From positions 51,604,016 to 51,668,015 of the forward strand of contig OY821521.1 of assembly GCA_963682025.1 (NCBI GenBank): a DNA stretch of 64,000 bases, given 5' to 3'. Shown here one piece after another: positions 20,106 to 33,000 of this stretch (the stretch's first letter is position 1; each line of letters begins with the position of its first letter). The notes beneath the pieces were generated by a model, which was not told the origin of the DNA, did no database searches, and saw only the letters and a program-made list of their open reading frames with translations. Source of the DNA: Cordilura impudica. Lineage: Eukaryota > Arthropoda > Insecta > Diptera > Scathophagidae. Made by a program: the position numbers and the translations under genes.

Positions 20106-20817
20106 GGGCGGGTCGATTTGTAGGGAAACAAAAAAATCGCTCAAGTGACAAGGAAAATCATATTCTAGGGATCAAAATAAGAAACTTTGCCCGAGGAACC
20201 ATACCTCTAAAACGAATTCTGATGTCCCGACTTTTGATTTTCTGTCTGTCTGTCATGGTGCAACCCCATTCCCCCTCAAGCAATTGATCTGAAATTTGAC
20301 CCATAATCTTTTTGTGACTACAGCTTAATTTTGGGGTAGTCACGCAGAGTCACGCATAGTCACGCATAGTTACGGTTATTTAAAGTTATTTACCCTCATC
20401 CTATCGATCTTTTTGAATAACATAACATAGTCAAGGCGTATGATTATTATTTTTTAGCAGAGTAGAAGATACGTATACGTATGAGTGTTCATTTTAATAT
20501 TAAATCAAACATAGTCAGCCCAATTCTAAACAAAAATGGTGATTTTTTGAAATGTTTGTATGGGGAACCCCCCAGGGGGTTCCAGGGGCTGTGCCACTGG
20601 CATGGGTGGGTCGGCCCTCAAAAGTTAGTGGGGGGTCGATCATACATTTGGACTCGATTGGGGCACTCTAAATGGGTTAAATTGAGACAGACAGACAGAC
20701 AGGTCAAAATTCGGGACATCAGAATTCGTTTTATGTTTCCTCGGGAAAAGTTTCTTATTTTTATCCCTAGAATACGATTTTCATTCACACTTGGGCGATT
20801 TTTAAATCGACCCGCCC
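20106..20817. mobile_element. Inverted-repeat element with GGGCGGGTCGATTT ends
   Basis: Left end GGGCGGGTCGATTT (20106), right end AAATCGACCCGCCC (to 20817). The outer ~170-190 bp of each side are diverged inverted repeats of each other (ATTCTAGGGAT, GAATTCTGATGTCCCG). The interior holds a minus-oriented segment with tandem GTCACGCATA units that matches 58960-59075. No clear target duplication. The similar peptides readable on both strands are arm translations. Confidence 0.7.
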
Positions 20818-21474
20818 AACTAAATATATTAGTCTCTAAGGACATTTGTAATTCCATAGACTTTAAATAAATAAATAAATTAAAAATTTTAAAAAAAATT
20901 AAGCAAATGCTACAAATTTAGAATAACAACAATAACAAGAACAACATAGAAAAAACATATTTTTTTATATTTTCATTGAAATCTCAGGACTTATTGAACC
21001 GCTTTGGATAATTTTAAATAGCAACCTACTCAGGATATCAATGAATCATCTTCACTAAAAATTAGGAACCCAGCTGACCAATCGACAACGTGATCATGAT
21101 TTTCACAGACGGACAGATGGACATCGCTCTTTCAGCTCCGCTTGTTATAAGGCTCATATTTTATGGGATACAGGTTTTTTCTTGTAATTATTACAAACGG
21201 ACTGTTGTGGAGGCTATAAAAAACTTTTGTTGTTTACAAAAATTTATCCTTTGTGCTTAAATTGGTTTCCTATTTGTTACCACAATTATCCCATCAAATA
21301 TTGTCAATTTTTTAATTAAATACGAAGTAACGTTTAGCTTACATACAATCTGATGTTTTTGGTTTTCTTTTCCACAATCACCACTAATCAAATTTTCTAA
21401 ACTCCTCACCTTTTTCATAGTCATCCACAAAAACCAAAAACTTCCGTTTCTCATGTTTGCTAAATCCTTTCTAT
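20818..21474. repeat. Duplicated block B (first copy)
   Basis: AACTAAATATATTAGTCTCT ... GCTAAATCCTTTCTATG. It is repeated without visible differences at 22330-22985 (offset 1510). It contains CAGACGGACAGATGGACATCG, a DINE-like trace, and an unremarkable minus-strand frame (21257-21454, copied at 22767-22964). Confidence 0.9.
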
Positions 21475-22329
21475 GTATATCGCACCTGTACCTCTAAAGT
21501 GAGTCAACTCAAAATTTTTCAATTTTCACTTTTTGCAAGAAAACGATACACAGTGGTCCTATCTATCCACTGTAAAAATCTTACATCGATTTTTCTAGCC
21601 TTTCGCAAAGACATGTTTTGAGTTCCACTCGAAAGAATTGTTACTTTTGCTGATCACTGAAAAAATCGCAAAAACAACTACTGTTGTATATAGGGATTGC
21701 AAATTTTGATGAAAATAAAAAAATCGGAATTCGGAATTCGAAATTAAATATTCTCGGAATTCGGTCGAATTATGAAATATAAACATAAAATTATTGTACA
21801 CAAATTCAATTAGTACAGAAACATTCTGATATGGCTTATCATTTAATAATAAAAAAATATAAAATTATTGTTTTGTTTGCTTAAAATATGCTCTGAGGAA
21901 GCAGAGATCACTTAAAGCTGCGTCTCCGAGTCTCGATCGAACGTTTGTACAAAAGTTCCCTGCAATTGAGAAAACTCGCTCGGACTCTACGCTCGATGGC
22001 GGAATCGAAATCAAACATGAGTAGACGGACTTTAATATTTTGCCACGAACGCCGTTCTCTTCAAAGAATTTCATTTCAGATTTAATTTTTGAAATTAAGC
22101 TCCGATTTGTTATTTGTTGGGTTGAGCTGGACGATATGTTGGACGATAAATTCAATTGAATTTTGTTTTACAACTTTTGCATCAACGACTGGGGATTAGT
22201 TTGTTCTTCCGACATCACTTCTACCACATCGTCAGCTTCTGACTGCTCGCCTGAGGAAGTTTCCATGTTGGTGTTAAATATCAATCTTTGTGCAAAGCTT
22301 TCAATAACTTCGCCTATTGTATTTTTCAA
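21475..22329. repeat. Duplicated block A' (copy of 17661-18515)
   Basis: Matches 17661-18515 at offset 3814 with very few differences (for example AATTGCAAAA versus AATCGCAAAA, and GCTCACCTGAGG versus GCTCGCCTGAGG). It carries the left end of the TA-flanked element, the left hAT terminus (TAGGGATTGCAA at 21691) and the 3' part of the hAT transposase including the dimerisation domain. It is cut off at 22329 within the hAT. Confidence 0.95.
21865..22329 (-). pseudogene. hAT transposase C-terminal fragment (duplicated)
   Basis: Identical in frame to the C-terminal part of the transposase at 18051: IPPSSVESERVFSIAGNF and RLGDAALSDLCFLRAYF. Truncated on its N-terminal side by the 2304 bp deletion at 22329. 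It cannot be active; there is no BED finger or catalytic core. Confidence 0.9.
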
Positions 22330-22985
22330 CTAAATATATTAGTCTCTAAGGACATTTGTAATTCCATAGACTTTAAATAAATAAATAAATTAAAAATTTT
22401 AAAAAAAATTAAGCAAATGCTACAAATTTAGAATAACAACAATAACAAGAACAACATAGAAAAAACATATTTTTTTATATTTTCATTGAAATCTCAGGAC
22501 TTATTGAACCGCTTTGGATAATTTTAAATAGCAACCTACTCAGGATATCAATGAATCATCTTCACTAAAAATTAGGAACCCAGCTGACCAATCGACAACG
22601 TGATCATGATTTTCACAGACGGACAGATGGACATCGCTCTTTCAGCTCCGCTTGTTATAAGGCTCATATTTTATGGGATACAGGTTTTTTCTTGTAATTA
22701 TTACAAACGGACTGTTGTGGAGGCTATAAAAAACTTTTGTTGTTTACAAAAATTTATCCTTTGTGCTTAAATTGGTTTCCTATTTGTTACCACAATTATC
22801 CCATCAAATATTGTCAATTTTTTAATTAAATACGAAGTAACGTTTAGCTTACATACAATCTGATGTTTTTGGTTTTCTTTTCCACAATCACCACTAATCA
22901 AATTTTCTAAACTCCTCACCTTTTTCATAGTCATCCACAAAAACCAAAAACTTCCGTTTCTCATGTTTGCTAAATCCTTTCTATG
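22330..22985. repeat. Duplicated block B' (second copy)
   Basis: Second copy of 20820-21475. It ends at CTTTCTATG|GTGGGG, where unique sequence begins. The left junction TTTTTCAA|CTAAATA shares CAA with both parental sequences. Confidence 0.93.
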
Positions 22986-24127
22986 GTGGGGAAAGACCGG
23001 TGGGGATGGTGGTAATATGCTTTGAGTTTTTCAACACTTCCTTTTGCTGCCTTCACTTTTCCGGCTGGATTCAACAGTTTATCGCGTGCTAAAGTAATGA
23101 GTTGCCCTCAATATCATGGAGTTATGTGGGTCGTCGTATAAGGTTTTTCTTAGCTTTCGTTTCTTTGCCTTTTAATATGCAGGTGTGTAACGTTTAAATG
23201 CTAAACAAACTCAAAAATTATTTGAAATCAATTTTTATTATACTCGTATCCTTTTGCGGTTGCTTACTTACAGCGACCAGGAGAGAAGGCCACTAAGTTC
23301 ATAGTCACGTTATCGTTTGTCCCAGTAATTTGTATTACAAAGACGACACTAGCAAGTGTTTGAAATGAAATGTGCCTTTTTGTGTTCGAAGTAGATAACG
23401 TTCACGGCTATATATGTATGTAATTCCTATTATAGTGGGTAATTGTGTGTGCTTGCTTATGAAAGCTAATTAATCTAATTTTATTTTTTAGTTTTAAGGT
23501 TAGTATTTGAAGCATCTAAATAAACATAAATATTAAAGAATTGTATAAACTTATAAAAGAATAAACTTTTGTTAATTTAAAAGAAATTTGTTAGAGAGAG
23601 AGAGATAGAGAAAGAAAATGTGCAAAGAAGTGATTATTACTTTAAGGGTATTCACTGTTGTATGTGTCGTATGTGCTAAAATTATACAACAGTTGTATAA
23701 TTATTGTTGATATTTTCCATACAAGAAAATTATACAACAATGCAACGTTACCAGGTATGTTTTTGTGGTGTACTATGTGATCAGCTGTTATTTGTTTACA
23801 ATTTAATCAGTTTTTATTGTTTATTCCAAATGTTTTTTTGCACGTTTCATGTAAATATTGTGACAAAAATGGTACAAATAAAAAAAACATGGAAGGAAAT
23901 ATATTAAGGTTTTTGTATAGGAGGACAATTATTTTGCTTTCATTTGATTCACTCGTATTTTTTCAGATTGTATTATATGAATATACGACAGGTTGTTTAC
24001 ATATATACTATTTTATGTCTTGTATTTCTTTACAACATACAAATTTAGTACACCTTCTGAATTCCCTAATTGTTACAATTTGACAAATGTTTTGTTAAGC
24101 AGTGTTGCTCTTTTAGCATATTTTCTG
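22986..24127. other. No gene seen; small palindromes
   Basis: Unique-looking sequence of somewhat higher GC at 22986-23330 with no convincing frame. A GAGAGA run lies near 23593-23612. An 11 bp-arm palindrome AATTATACAAC-A-GTTGTATAATT sits at about 23680-23702, with a further AATTATACAACAATG at about 23727. Otherwise AT-rich non-coding. Confidence 0.4.
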
Positions 24128-24917
24128 CAAGGTCGGTCTAGACCGACTATACGATACCTTATACCATGTGTTTAGAGACCCTATCTCTTAGGCCAAACTA
24201 ACTGGACATAGAAAATAAGATAAACCAAATTTGAGTGGGATTTTTATTAATTTTTTTGGCTGCTGATATGAAAAAGTTCATATCGAATGCTATATCTATA
24301 TGGGCACTAGGCCTAAAATTGGACCGATTCTGATTATGTTTGGTAAAGTCTCTTGTATTTTGCAAAAATATATACAAAAGAAATTTGAAAAGAATCAGTG
24401 CAATATTTTTGTTTTTTGATAGATTTAAGTGCAGATCTGGAAGCAGCTCTACATGGGGCCTATAAGTAAGGGTTGTCCCATAGGGACAATTTTTGGACTA
24501 CTCATTAATAGATATAATAAACGCATACAAACCCAATTTGAGTAAGATCTATACGACCATTTGGATCTCAATTTATGTCGATTTCATAGGGGTCATTTGT
24601 ATTGGGGCTAGGTCTGAACATGGACCGATTTTCACCAATTTCAATTGCGTTCATCCTATGGCCGATAAAAGCTTATTACCAAATTTCATCAAAATATATT
24701 CATATTTGCGAGCTGCAGTTTGATTACAAGCTTTACATGGACACACAGACGGATGGACAGACGGGCGGACACACGGACGGACATCGTTAAATCGAAGCAG
24801 ATAGTGATTATGATTCGATCGGTATAATAAAAGATGGGTCTAGGTCAAATATTTTTGGTAGTTACAAACAGCAGCACAAAGTCATTATACCCAAACCACA
24901 TAGTGGTATAGGGTATA
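24128..24917 (-). mobile_element. DINE-1-like element, nearly complete, reverse
   Basis: Begins CAAGGTCGGTCTAGACCGAC (about 13 bases between CAAG and the hairpin are lost). It continues through TAGAGACCCTATCTCTTAGG, GACCGATTCTGATTATG, CATAGGGGTCATTTGTATTG, GACGGATGGACAGACGG and ends CCACATAGTGGTATAGGGTATA. The plus-strand frames at 24493-24790 fall inside it and are not genes. Confidence 0.88.
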
Positions 24918-25084
24918 AAAATTGTAAAAAAAAAAAAATTTGTTAGGTTCTGGGATCACTTTTGAGGAAATTTTCAAAACCTAAGAATTTATCGCAAAAA
25001 ATTCTTATTTTCGATCTATATCATTTTAATTATGAGAGTTTATTATTGCTACAGAAAAATATGGGTTGTATGGGTCCTAAGTCG

Positions 25085-28000
25085 CCCCTTAAAATGATGA
25101 AAAAGGTACTTTTGAAGAAAAGTAGTTTTTAAGAAATGCACTTTTTTTAGGAATGGTACACTTTTTAAGAAAATTTACTTTTGCTAAGAAAAATTTAATT
25201 TTAAGAAAAGATACTTTTTGTAAGAACAGGCACTTTTATAAGAAAATTTACTTTTTTAAGAACTACTAATTTAAGAAAGGGAAGCTTTTTTAAGAAAGGT
25301 ACTTATTTAAGAAACGGCACTTTTAAAAAAGGCCCTTTTATTAAGAAAAGCCACTTTTATTAAGAAAAAACACTTTTATTGAGAAAATGTACTTTTGAAT
25401 AATAGATGCTATTTAAAAAAATTCAGTTTTTGAAAATTTACTTTTTTAAGAAAAAGTAGTTCTTTAAAAAGATGTACTTTTTTAAAAAGATGTACTTTTT
25501 TAAGAAAAAGTAAATTTTTAAGAAAATTAAATTTTTTAAGTAAATGTACTTTTTTAAGAAGAGATACATTTCTAAGAAAAGGCACTTTTATTTAGAATAT
25601 TTTATTAAGAAAATGTACTTTTTAAGAATAGGTACTTTTTAAGATAAAGTACTTTAAAAAATAAAAGACCTTTTTAAAGATAAGATATTTTGTAAAAAAA
25701 GGTATTTTTTAAGAAAACATACTTTTTAAGAAAATCGACTCTTTTCAAGAAAGGATGATTAAGAAAACGTGTTTCTTCAAGTTTTTTTTAAAGAAAAAGT
25801 ACTAATTTAAAGAGAGATACTTTTTTAAGAAAATGCTGTTTTTACGAAAAGGTGTTGTTAAGAAAATTTACAAATTTTTTAAAATGTTCTTTTTGAATAA
25901 TATATATGCTTTTTAAGAAAATGTACTTTTTTAAGAAAATTTACTTTTTAAAGAAAATAAACTTTTTTAAAAAGGCCACTTTTTTAAAGAAAGGGTACTT
26001 TTTTTTTAAGAAAATTTACTTTTTCAAGAAAATGTAGTTTTTAAGAGAAGTACTACTTTAAGAAGAGCTAAGTTTTTAAAGAAAAGGTTCTTTTTTGCGA
26101 AAAGGTATTTTTTTTAAGAATATGTACTTTTTTAAGAAAATGAACCTTTTTTAAGAAAAGGTACTTATTTAAGAAACGGTACTTTTTTAAAAAGACCCTT
26201 TTGTTAAGAAAAGCCACTTTTATTAAGAAAATGTACTTTTGAATAATAGATGCTATTTAAAAAAAAAATCACTTTTAAGGAAAATTTACTTTTTTAAGAA
26301 AAAGTAGTTCTTTAACAAATGGTACTTTTTTAAAAAGATGTACTTTTTTAAGAAAAAGTAAATTTTTAAGAAAATTTAAATTTTTAAGAAAATTTAATTT
26401 TTAAAGTAAATGTACTTTTTTAAGTACAGGTACATTTCTAAGAAAAGACACTTTTATTTAGAAAATTTTATTAAGAAAATGTACTTTTTAAGAATAGGTA
26501 CTTTTTAAGATAAAGTACTTCTAAAATAAAATTGACTTTTTTAAGAATAAATACTTTTTTAAGAAAAGGTATTTTTTAAGAAAACATACTTTTTAAGAAA
26601 ATCGACTCTTTTCAAGAAAGGATGATTAAAGAAACGTGTTTCTTCAAGTTTTTTTTTTTAAGAAAAAGTACTAATTTAAAGAGAGGTACTTTTTAAGAAA
26701 ATTTTCCTTTTACGAAAAGGTTTTGTTAAGAAAATTTACTATTTCTTAAAAATGTACTTTTTGAATAATAGATGCTTTTTAAGAAAAGGTACTTTTTTTA
26801 AAGAAAATTAATTTTTTTTAAAAATGTCACTTTTTTTAAGAAAATGTCACTTTATTTAAGAAAATTTACTTTTTCAAGAAAATGTAGTTTATAAAAAAGT
26901 ACTGATTTAAGAAGAGCTAAATTTTTAAGAAAAGGTTCTTACGAAAAGGTATTTTTTTAAGAAAATGTACTTTTTTTAAGAATATATACTTTTTTAGAAG
27001 AGGTAATTTTTCAAGAAAGGGTAATTTTTCACGAAAAGGTTCTTTTTCATGAAACGGCACTTTTTTTAAGGAAAGGTACTATTTTAAGAAAGAGTACTTT
27101 AAAAAAGGAACTTTTTAATGTTTTTTTTTTAATAAAATTACTTTTTTTTTAGAAAATTTACTTTTTAAGAAAAGGTATATTTCTAAGAAGAAGTTTTCAT
27201 TAAAGAATGTGAACTTATTTAAAACAGACACTTTTTTATGAAAACGTACTTATTTAAGGAGAGGTATTTTTAAAAATGTGTTCTTTTTACGAAAACGTTT
27301 TGCTAAGAAAATTTACTATTTTTTAAAAATGTTCTTTTTGAATAATAGATGCTTTTTAAGAAAAGGTACTTTTTTAAGAAAATTTACTTTTTTAAGAAAA
27401 TGCATTTTTCTAAGAAAAGGTCAGTTTTTGTAAAGAAAAGGAAATGAGTATTTAAGAAAAATAGTAATTTAAGAAGTGCTAAGTTTTTCAAGAAAAGGTA
27501 TTTTTTAAAAGAAAATGTACTGTTTTAAGAAAAGATACTTTTTTAGAAGAGATAATTTTTCAAGAAAGTGTTATTTTTCACGAAAAGGTTTTTTTTCAAG
27601 AAACGTAAGTTTTTTAAGAAAGAGTACTTTAAAAAAGGAACTTCTTCACATTCTTTTAAAACAATTTTTTTAAAGAAAATTTCCTTTTTAATAAAAGGTA
27701 TATTTTTAAGAAGTTCTTATCAAAGAATGTAGCAAGCACACATTCTTTGATACACACATTCTTTGATATACACATTCTTTGACACTTTTTATGAAAAGGT
27801 ACTTGTTTCTAAGAAAAAGTTTTTTTTTTAGAAAATGTACCTTTTTAAAAGAAGGTACTTTAGAAAAGTATTTCTTTTATTAAAAAGTTTTTTTTTAATT
27901 TCATGTTTTATGAAAACCTACTTTTTCAGAAAAGTATTTTTTTTTTTAAAGAAAAGGTACTTTTTTGAAAAAGGTACTTTTTTAACAAAATATTCTTTTA

Positions 28001-29390
28001 TCAAAGCAGTGACTCTTTATTGAAAATAGGGACTTTTGAAAAAAATTTAATTATTAATAAAAAGTTTTTTAGAAGAGATATTTGTATAAGAAAACATACT
28101 TATCTAAGAAAACGTATTGTTTGAAGGAAATTAAAATTACCTTTTTTAAGAAATTTTAATTTTTAAGGTAAGGTATTTTTTAAGAAAAAGTTCTTGTTAA
28201 AATAATGGGCTCTTTAAAAAAATACTCTTCTCAAGAAAAGGTAATTTTTTAAGAAATGTTACTTTTAAGAGAATAAACTTTTTACTAAAAAGTTTATTTT
28301 TTAATATTTAAAGAAAATTTACTTTTATCCACAGAGGCACTTTTTAAAAGAAAGTCTTTTTTGAAGAAAAAGTACTTATTAAGAAAAAGTTTTTTTTTTA
28401 AAGAAAAGCTACATATCTAATAAAATGTATTTTCTAAAGAAAATTATATTTTTAGTAAAAGTACCTTTACCTTTTAAAAGCTTTTATTAAATAAAGGGCA
28501 CTTTTTTAAAATAAAAACGCTTTTTCTTCAAGAAAAGGTACTTTTTAAGACATGTTACTTTTAAGAGAATTTAATTTTTACAAAGTAGCATTTTAATGTA
28601 CCATTTTTAATGTATGTAATTTTTATTAAAAATATTTTTTTAATTAACTTTTTAAAAAAATCTACTTTTTAGAATTTTTTAAAGAAAAAGTACTTACTAA
28701 AGAAAATTTACTTTTATCAAGAAAGGCACTTTTTTTTTAAAAAGGTACATTTTCAACAAAATGTTTATTTATCAAAAAAGGTAATTTTTTAAAATAGGAA
28801 TTTTTTAAAGAATATGTATTTATTAAGAAAAAATTTTTTTAAGAAAAGGTAGTTTTTTAAGAAAAGGTGCTTATTTTATGCATTTTTTTTTTAAAGAAAA
28901 TGTACTTTTTTAAGAAAAGATAAATTTTTAAGGAACTACTCTTTTGAGAAAAGGTACTTTTTTAAGAAAAAGTCCTTTTTAAGAAAAGTTACTTTTTAAG
29001 AAAACGTACTTTGTAAAAAGAGGCGCTTTTTTAAGAAAATGTATTTTTGGAGAAAGGTGTTTTTTATAAAAAAAATAGTTTCTAAGAAAAAACAATTTGT
29101 TAAGAAATGATACATTTTAGAAAGGAACTTTTTAAAGAAAATTTATTTTTTAAGAGAAACTTACTTTTTTGATATTTTAAGAAAAAGTGCTTTTCTAGGA
29201 AAAGTGCTTTTTAAGACAATTTAATTTTTTAACAAACTTTACTTTTTGCAGAAAAGGTACTTTTTTACAGAAAAGGTACTTTTTAAAGAAAATTTATTTT
29301 ACGAAGAAAATGTAATTCTTGAAGAAAAGGTACTTTTTAAAGAAAAAGGTATTTTTTTTGACACCAGGTGACTTTTTTAAGAAAAGTAAA
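25085..29390. repeat. Main satellite array, ~18 bp unit with higher-order structure
   Basis: About 4.3 kb of diverged TTTTTTAAGAAAAGGTAC-like units. Larger blocks repeat: TTTTGAATAATAGATGCTAT at about 25396 and about 26240, and ATCGACTCTTTTCAAGAAAG with GATGATTAA at about 25733 and about 26602, giving an offset near 845-870 bp. A partial third block (TTGAATAATAGATGCTTTTT) is near 27337. A local three-fold CACATTCTTTGATA run sits at about 27737-27783. Sparse G/C bases occur mostly in the GGTAC core. No genes. Confidence 0.88.
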
Positions 29391-29768
29391 TCGTCACAAT
29401 TTTCAAGATTCCTAGCTTTAAGATATTAATATTTAGACGTTTAAGTGAAAATTTGTTGAGAATATATATTAATGATGCAGCGTTGTATATTGGTGAGTCA
29501 GTGGCACTTAGTACTCTATATTCAAATTTTATTCTGATACTACTTAACAAAAAAAAAAAAAAACGATATTCATAGTTAGATAATTATATGAAAATTATAT
29601 AATTTCTTTTTTTTTAAATGCTAGTAAAAATTGCAATTTTGCAGTTATCCAGTAAATTTGTATTAAATTGTGAACAGGGCAGCAAGTGTTAAAATTTACT
29701 CGCAAGCAAAATTTGCTGCCAGTGGAGCTGCCATTGCGAAAAATGTGTGTGTATAAATGTGTGTGTAG
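29391..29768. other. No gene seen
   Basis: AT-rich unique sequence between satellite and the next element. It ends with the TGTGTGTGTAG tract that supplies the 8 bp target site GTGTGTAG (29761-29768). Confidence 0.5.
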
Positions 29769-30039
29769 TAGGGTGGCACTAAAAATTCAACTTTCTATTT
29801 TCAATAGTTTTCGCACGGAATATCGATCCAGTTGATATAAAACGGCTATTGTCAAAATTTGAGCAAAATCGGACAACTTTAAGCCGTGCCCCAAAGAGGT
29901 CAAAGGTCAAAATATGGTATATTGTGTATTTTTTAGGTATTTTTTATTTATTTTTATTGTTAATCTTATAAACAATTACAATTTTTCTTTCTAATGTGAT
30001 TAAGAATGTTTCATAATATTTTTTTTGTTCAAAAATTAA

Positions 30040-33000
30040 CCCGTCTGTGCACTGAGGGTCTAAATGACCCTTTTAAAATTACACAATTTTTTATTTGTTA
30101 AATATTTTGTGCACAAATTTAATATAGATTAACTTTCAATATTACCCCCTTTTCTGGGGGTGGGAGGATGTAAATTGCTTTAGATCGTTCAAAACCACCC
30201 TAAATTTATTATTTAGAAATGTGAAAATTTACGTTATAACGAAGACTAAAACAAGTAATTACAATTTAACAGGGCCTGTTAGTTTAGACAACAACCACTG
30301 ATAACTCAAAAGTTAACGAATTTTAGAAAAAAAAGTCAAGGAGTACTAGATTTTCAAATTTTTAAAATAAAAAATAAAAATGCAAAAATCCCCTATCATG
30401 CATTTAGTTGAAAGTGTTAAACAGTTGAAGGTGTAATCAGTCGTGAGTGTAATCTGTAGAAAGTGTATGTTTTATTAGTGATTTTTGTCAAATTCTGATT
30501 TTAAAAATGCCATCTTTAAGACAGGAGATTTTTCTAATTGGTTATTCAAAACTACAATTAAGTGGTAGTAAACTGCCATCAAAGGGAGAGTGCCTGAAAG
30601 TACTTTTTTGTAATTTAAGAGTTGCTAAATTAGACATAAAAGCTAGTGCGAGTCTTGTTATCAAAGAGTGTTCAATTTTTTGGGAAAAGGCACGTATCCC
30701 TATTATGACAATAGTGAATGCCGAGAAGAAATTGATGAAGTTGTATAGCGAGTGGAGAAGTTTGTCAAAACACAAAAATAGAGATTCAGAATTATTTAAA
30801 AGAAAATGTGAAGAATGGAAAGAAGCATTGAACGACCTATTTGATATCGCTAAAGCTAACGCAATTGGTCTTATTAAAATTGAAGAAGACAAACAGTTTT
30901 TAATAAAGCAAAGGCTAAAAGGACGTCAAGGTTCTATGGCTGGAGTAGATGTTAAATTAAGAAAAAATTAAGAATATCGACAAAACCGCCAAAAGCGAGA
31001 AGAGATCAGGCGAAAAATGCTTCAGGAAGTCCCATCAACCTCAAGAGGTGAGTTTGTATTGTGTTTATCAAAACTTACGATCAGGGCAGTTTTTTGGCTT
31101 TTGATTTTTTTGATATGCCAGTTTTTTAGTTACTTTGCAATATTGTCACTTAATTATATTCGTGCAAAGAAAAAACTTTTTTTATTTTTTTTTAATAAAA
31201 CGTATATTGTGTATTTAAGTTACAATCCTACTAAAGGGTATAAATCGGCTAACCGTTTTTTACCTACAAAAATGACTTTAAAATTATAGTTTTAAGAAAC
31301 AATTCATATTATTCTTTAGGAAATATTATAAATGAAACTTTCAGTTCCAAGGAATCAGAAAACACGGAACCCGTTGAAACTGATGAATATGAAGTTTACC
31401 TTAATTCTCCAACTCCTTTGGAAACTATTCATAACGAAGCACCACAAAGAATAAGGGGAAGCAAAGAGATATTGACACCAAGACTTGCAACAGTTTTGGA
31501 TAAACTAAAAATTAGTTCCAGAGATGCAGTCCATTTATTGGTAGCAGTTCTTGATGCAGCTGGGCTAAACACGTCGGAATATATTTTAAATCGTAATAAT
31601 GTTCGCAAACAAAGAGATATTTTAAGAAAAACAAAAAGCGAACAAATCGTGTCTGAATTCACAACAAACCCTACACCATTGACAATTCATTGGGATACCA
31701 CGCTTTTAACTAGTGTTACAGGAAAAACTGAAGATCGTCTTGCTATAATAGCAACTGCTCCAGGTCTTGAGCATGTACTAAATATGCCTGATAGGGTTAG
31801 AAATATCATCTGCCGTTTATGATACTTTGGAGGAAAATAATATTTTAGACAAAGTAGAGGCATTTGTGTTCGACACAACCGCGTCAAACACAGGGAAATT
31901 TAGAGGAGCTTGTAACCTTTTGGAAAAAAGAATTGGTCGAGATGTGTTATACCTAGGGTGCAGACATCATATCTTTGAAATTATTTTATCATCAGTGTTC
32001 ATAGAAGCAAATATAAGTGCTTCTACTGGTCCTGAAATAGTAATATTTAAGTAATTTAAGAAACATTGGCCTAAAATACAGCAGGATGCTTTTTTGACTG
32101 GATTGACACACCCCAGATTCAATGAAATTTTAGGTGGTGATCGCGCTAATATTTTAAAATTCGCGAACGATAAAATAAAGAAAGACTTTCCTCGTGATGA
32201 CTACAAGGAATTTTTGGAATTAATAATAATACTCTTAAGAGGAATTCCACCTAGGGGAATTAAATTTACAAAACCTGGCGCACTGCATTTAGCCAGATGG
32301 ATGGCCAAGGCCATTTATTGCCTAAAAATTATTATATTTCGAGACCAATTTCCCGAAATAACCGAAACTGAAATAAATGGTTTGATTGAAGTAGCTGGAT
32401 TTGTGATTAAGTGTTATTCGATTTTCTGGTTTAGCGCTGATAAAGCAGACCAAGTTCCTGTAAATGACATCGAATTTTTAAAGAAATTAGAAAATTATAA
32501 AAAAATCAACAAACCTATAGCTGAAAAAGCCATATCGAAATTGCTTAACCATCTTTATTATTTGAATGAAGAATGTGTAGGTTTTGCCTTATTCGACGAA
32601 AGAATCGATTTAGCAACTAAAGCCAAACTTGCTACAAAGATGCTTGTAACAAACTTGTCTGAACAAAATCTAGAAGAAGAAGGAGAGGAATATCCAAAAA
32701 GGCTAACAATAAACCAACAAAATTTAAGCCATTTCCTTGCCAGAGACAATAATGTAATTTTGGAGGAATTATTTTCCAAAAACACCAACAAGCTTTTACA
32801 AAGGTTTAACATTTCTGCAGACTTTTTAAACAAAGACTCAAGTTGTTGGCCAATTTTAGATGACTATCGTAAAGGAAAGAACATAATTTCAAACTTAAAA
32901 ATTGTCAATGACTGCGCCGAAAGAGGAATTAAGTTAGTGCAAGAATTCCACGAGAAAATTACAAAAGATGAGGATCAGAGGCAGCATTTATTTAAAGTAA

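Noticed and set aside
20033..20870. Related peptides on both strands around GIKIRNF..RILMSR
   Set aside because: Arms of the inverted-repeat element at 20106-20817, not genes.
27835..28023. Plus-strand Phe/Lys-rich 62-codon frame
   Set aside because: Lies wholly in the satellite array.
25085..29390. CRISPR-like regular repeats
   Set aside because: Repeats are contiguous and diverged, with no unique spacers and no cas genes; the context is eukaryotic.
30542..30892. 116-codon minus frame opposite transposase exon 1
   Set aside because: Antisense shadow of the plus-strand transposase, which has ordered family motifs and introns.
31048..31319. Intron 1 of the TTAA transposase as separate coding sequence (frame 31017-31289)
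   Set aside because: It has canonical GTGAGT...TTTAG ends and its removal restores the transposase frame; the frame inside is Phe-rich chance.
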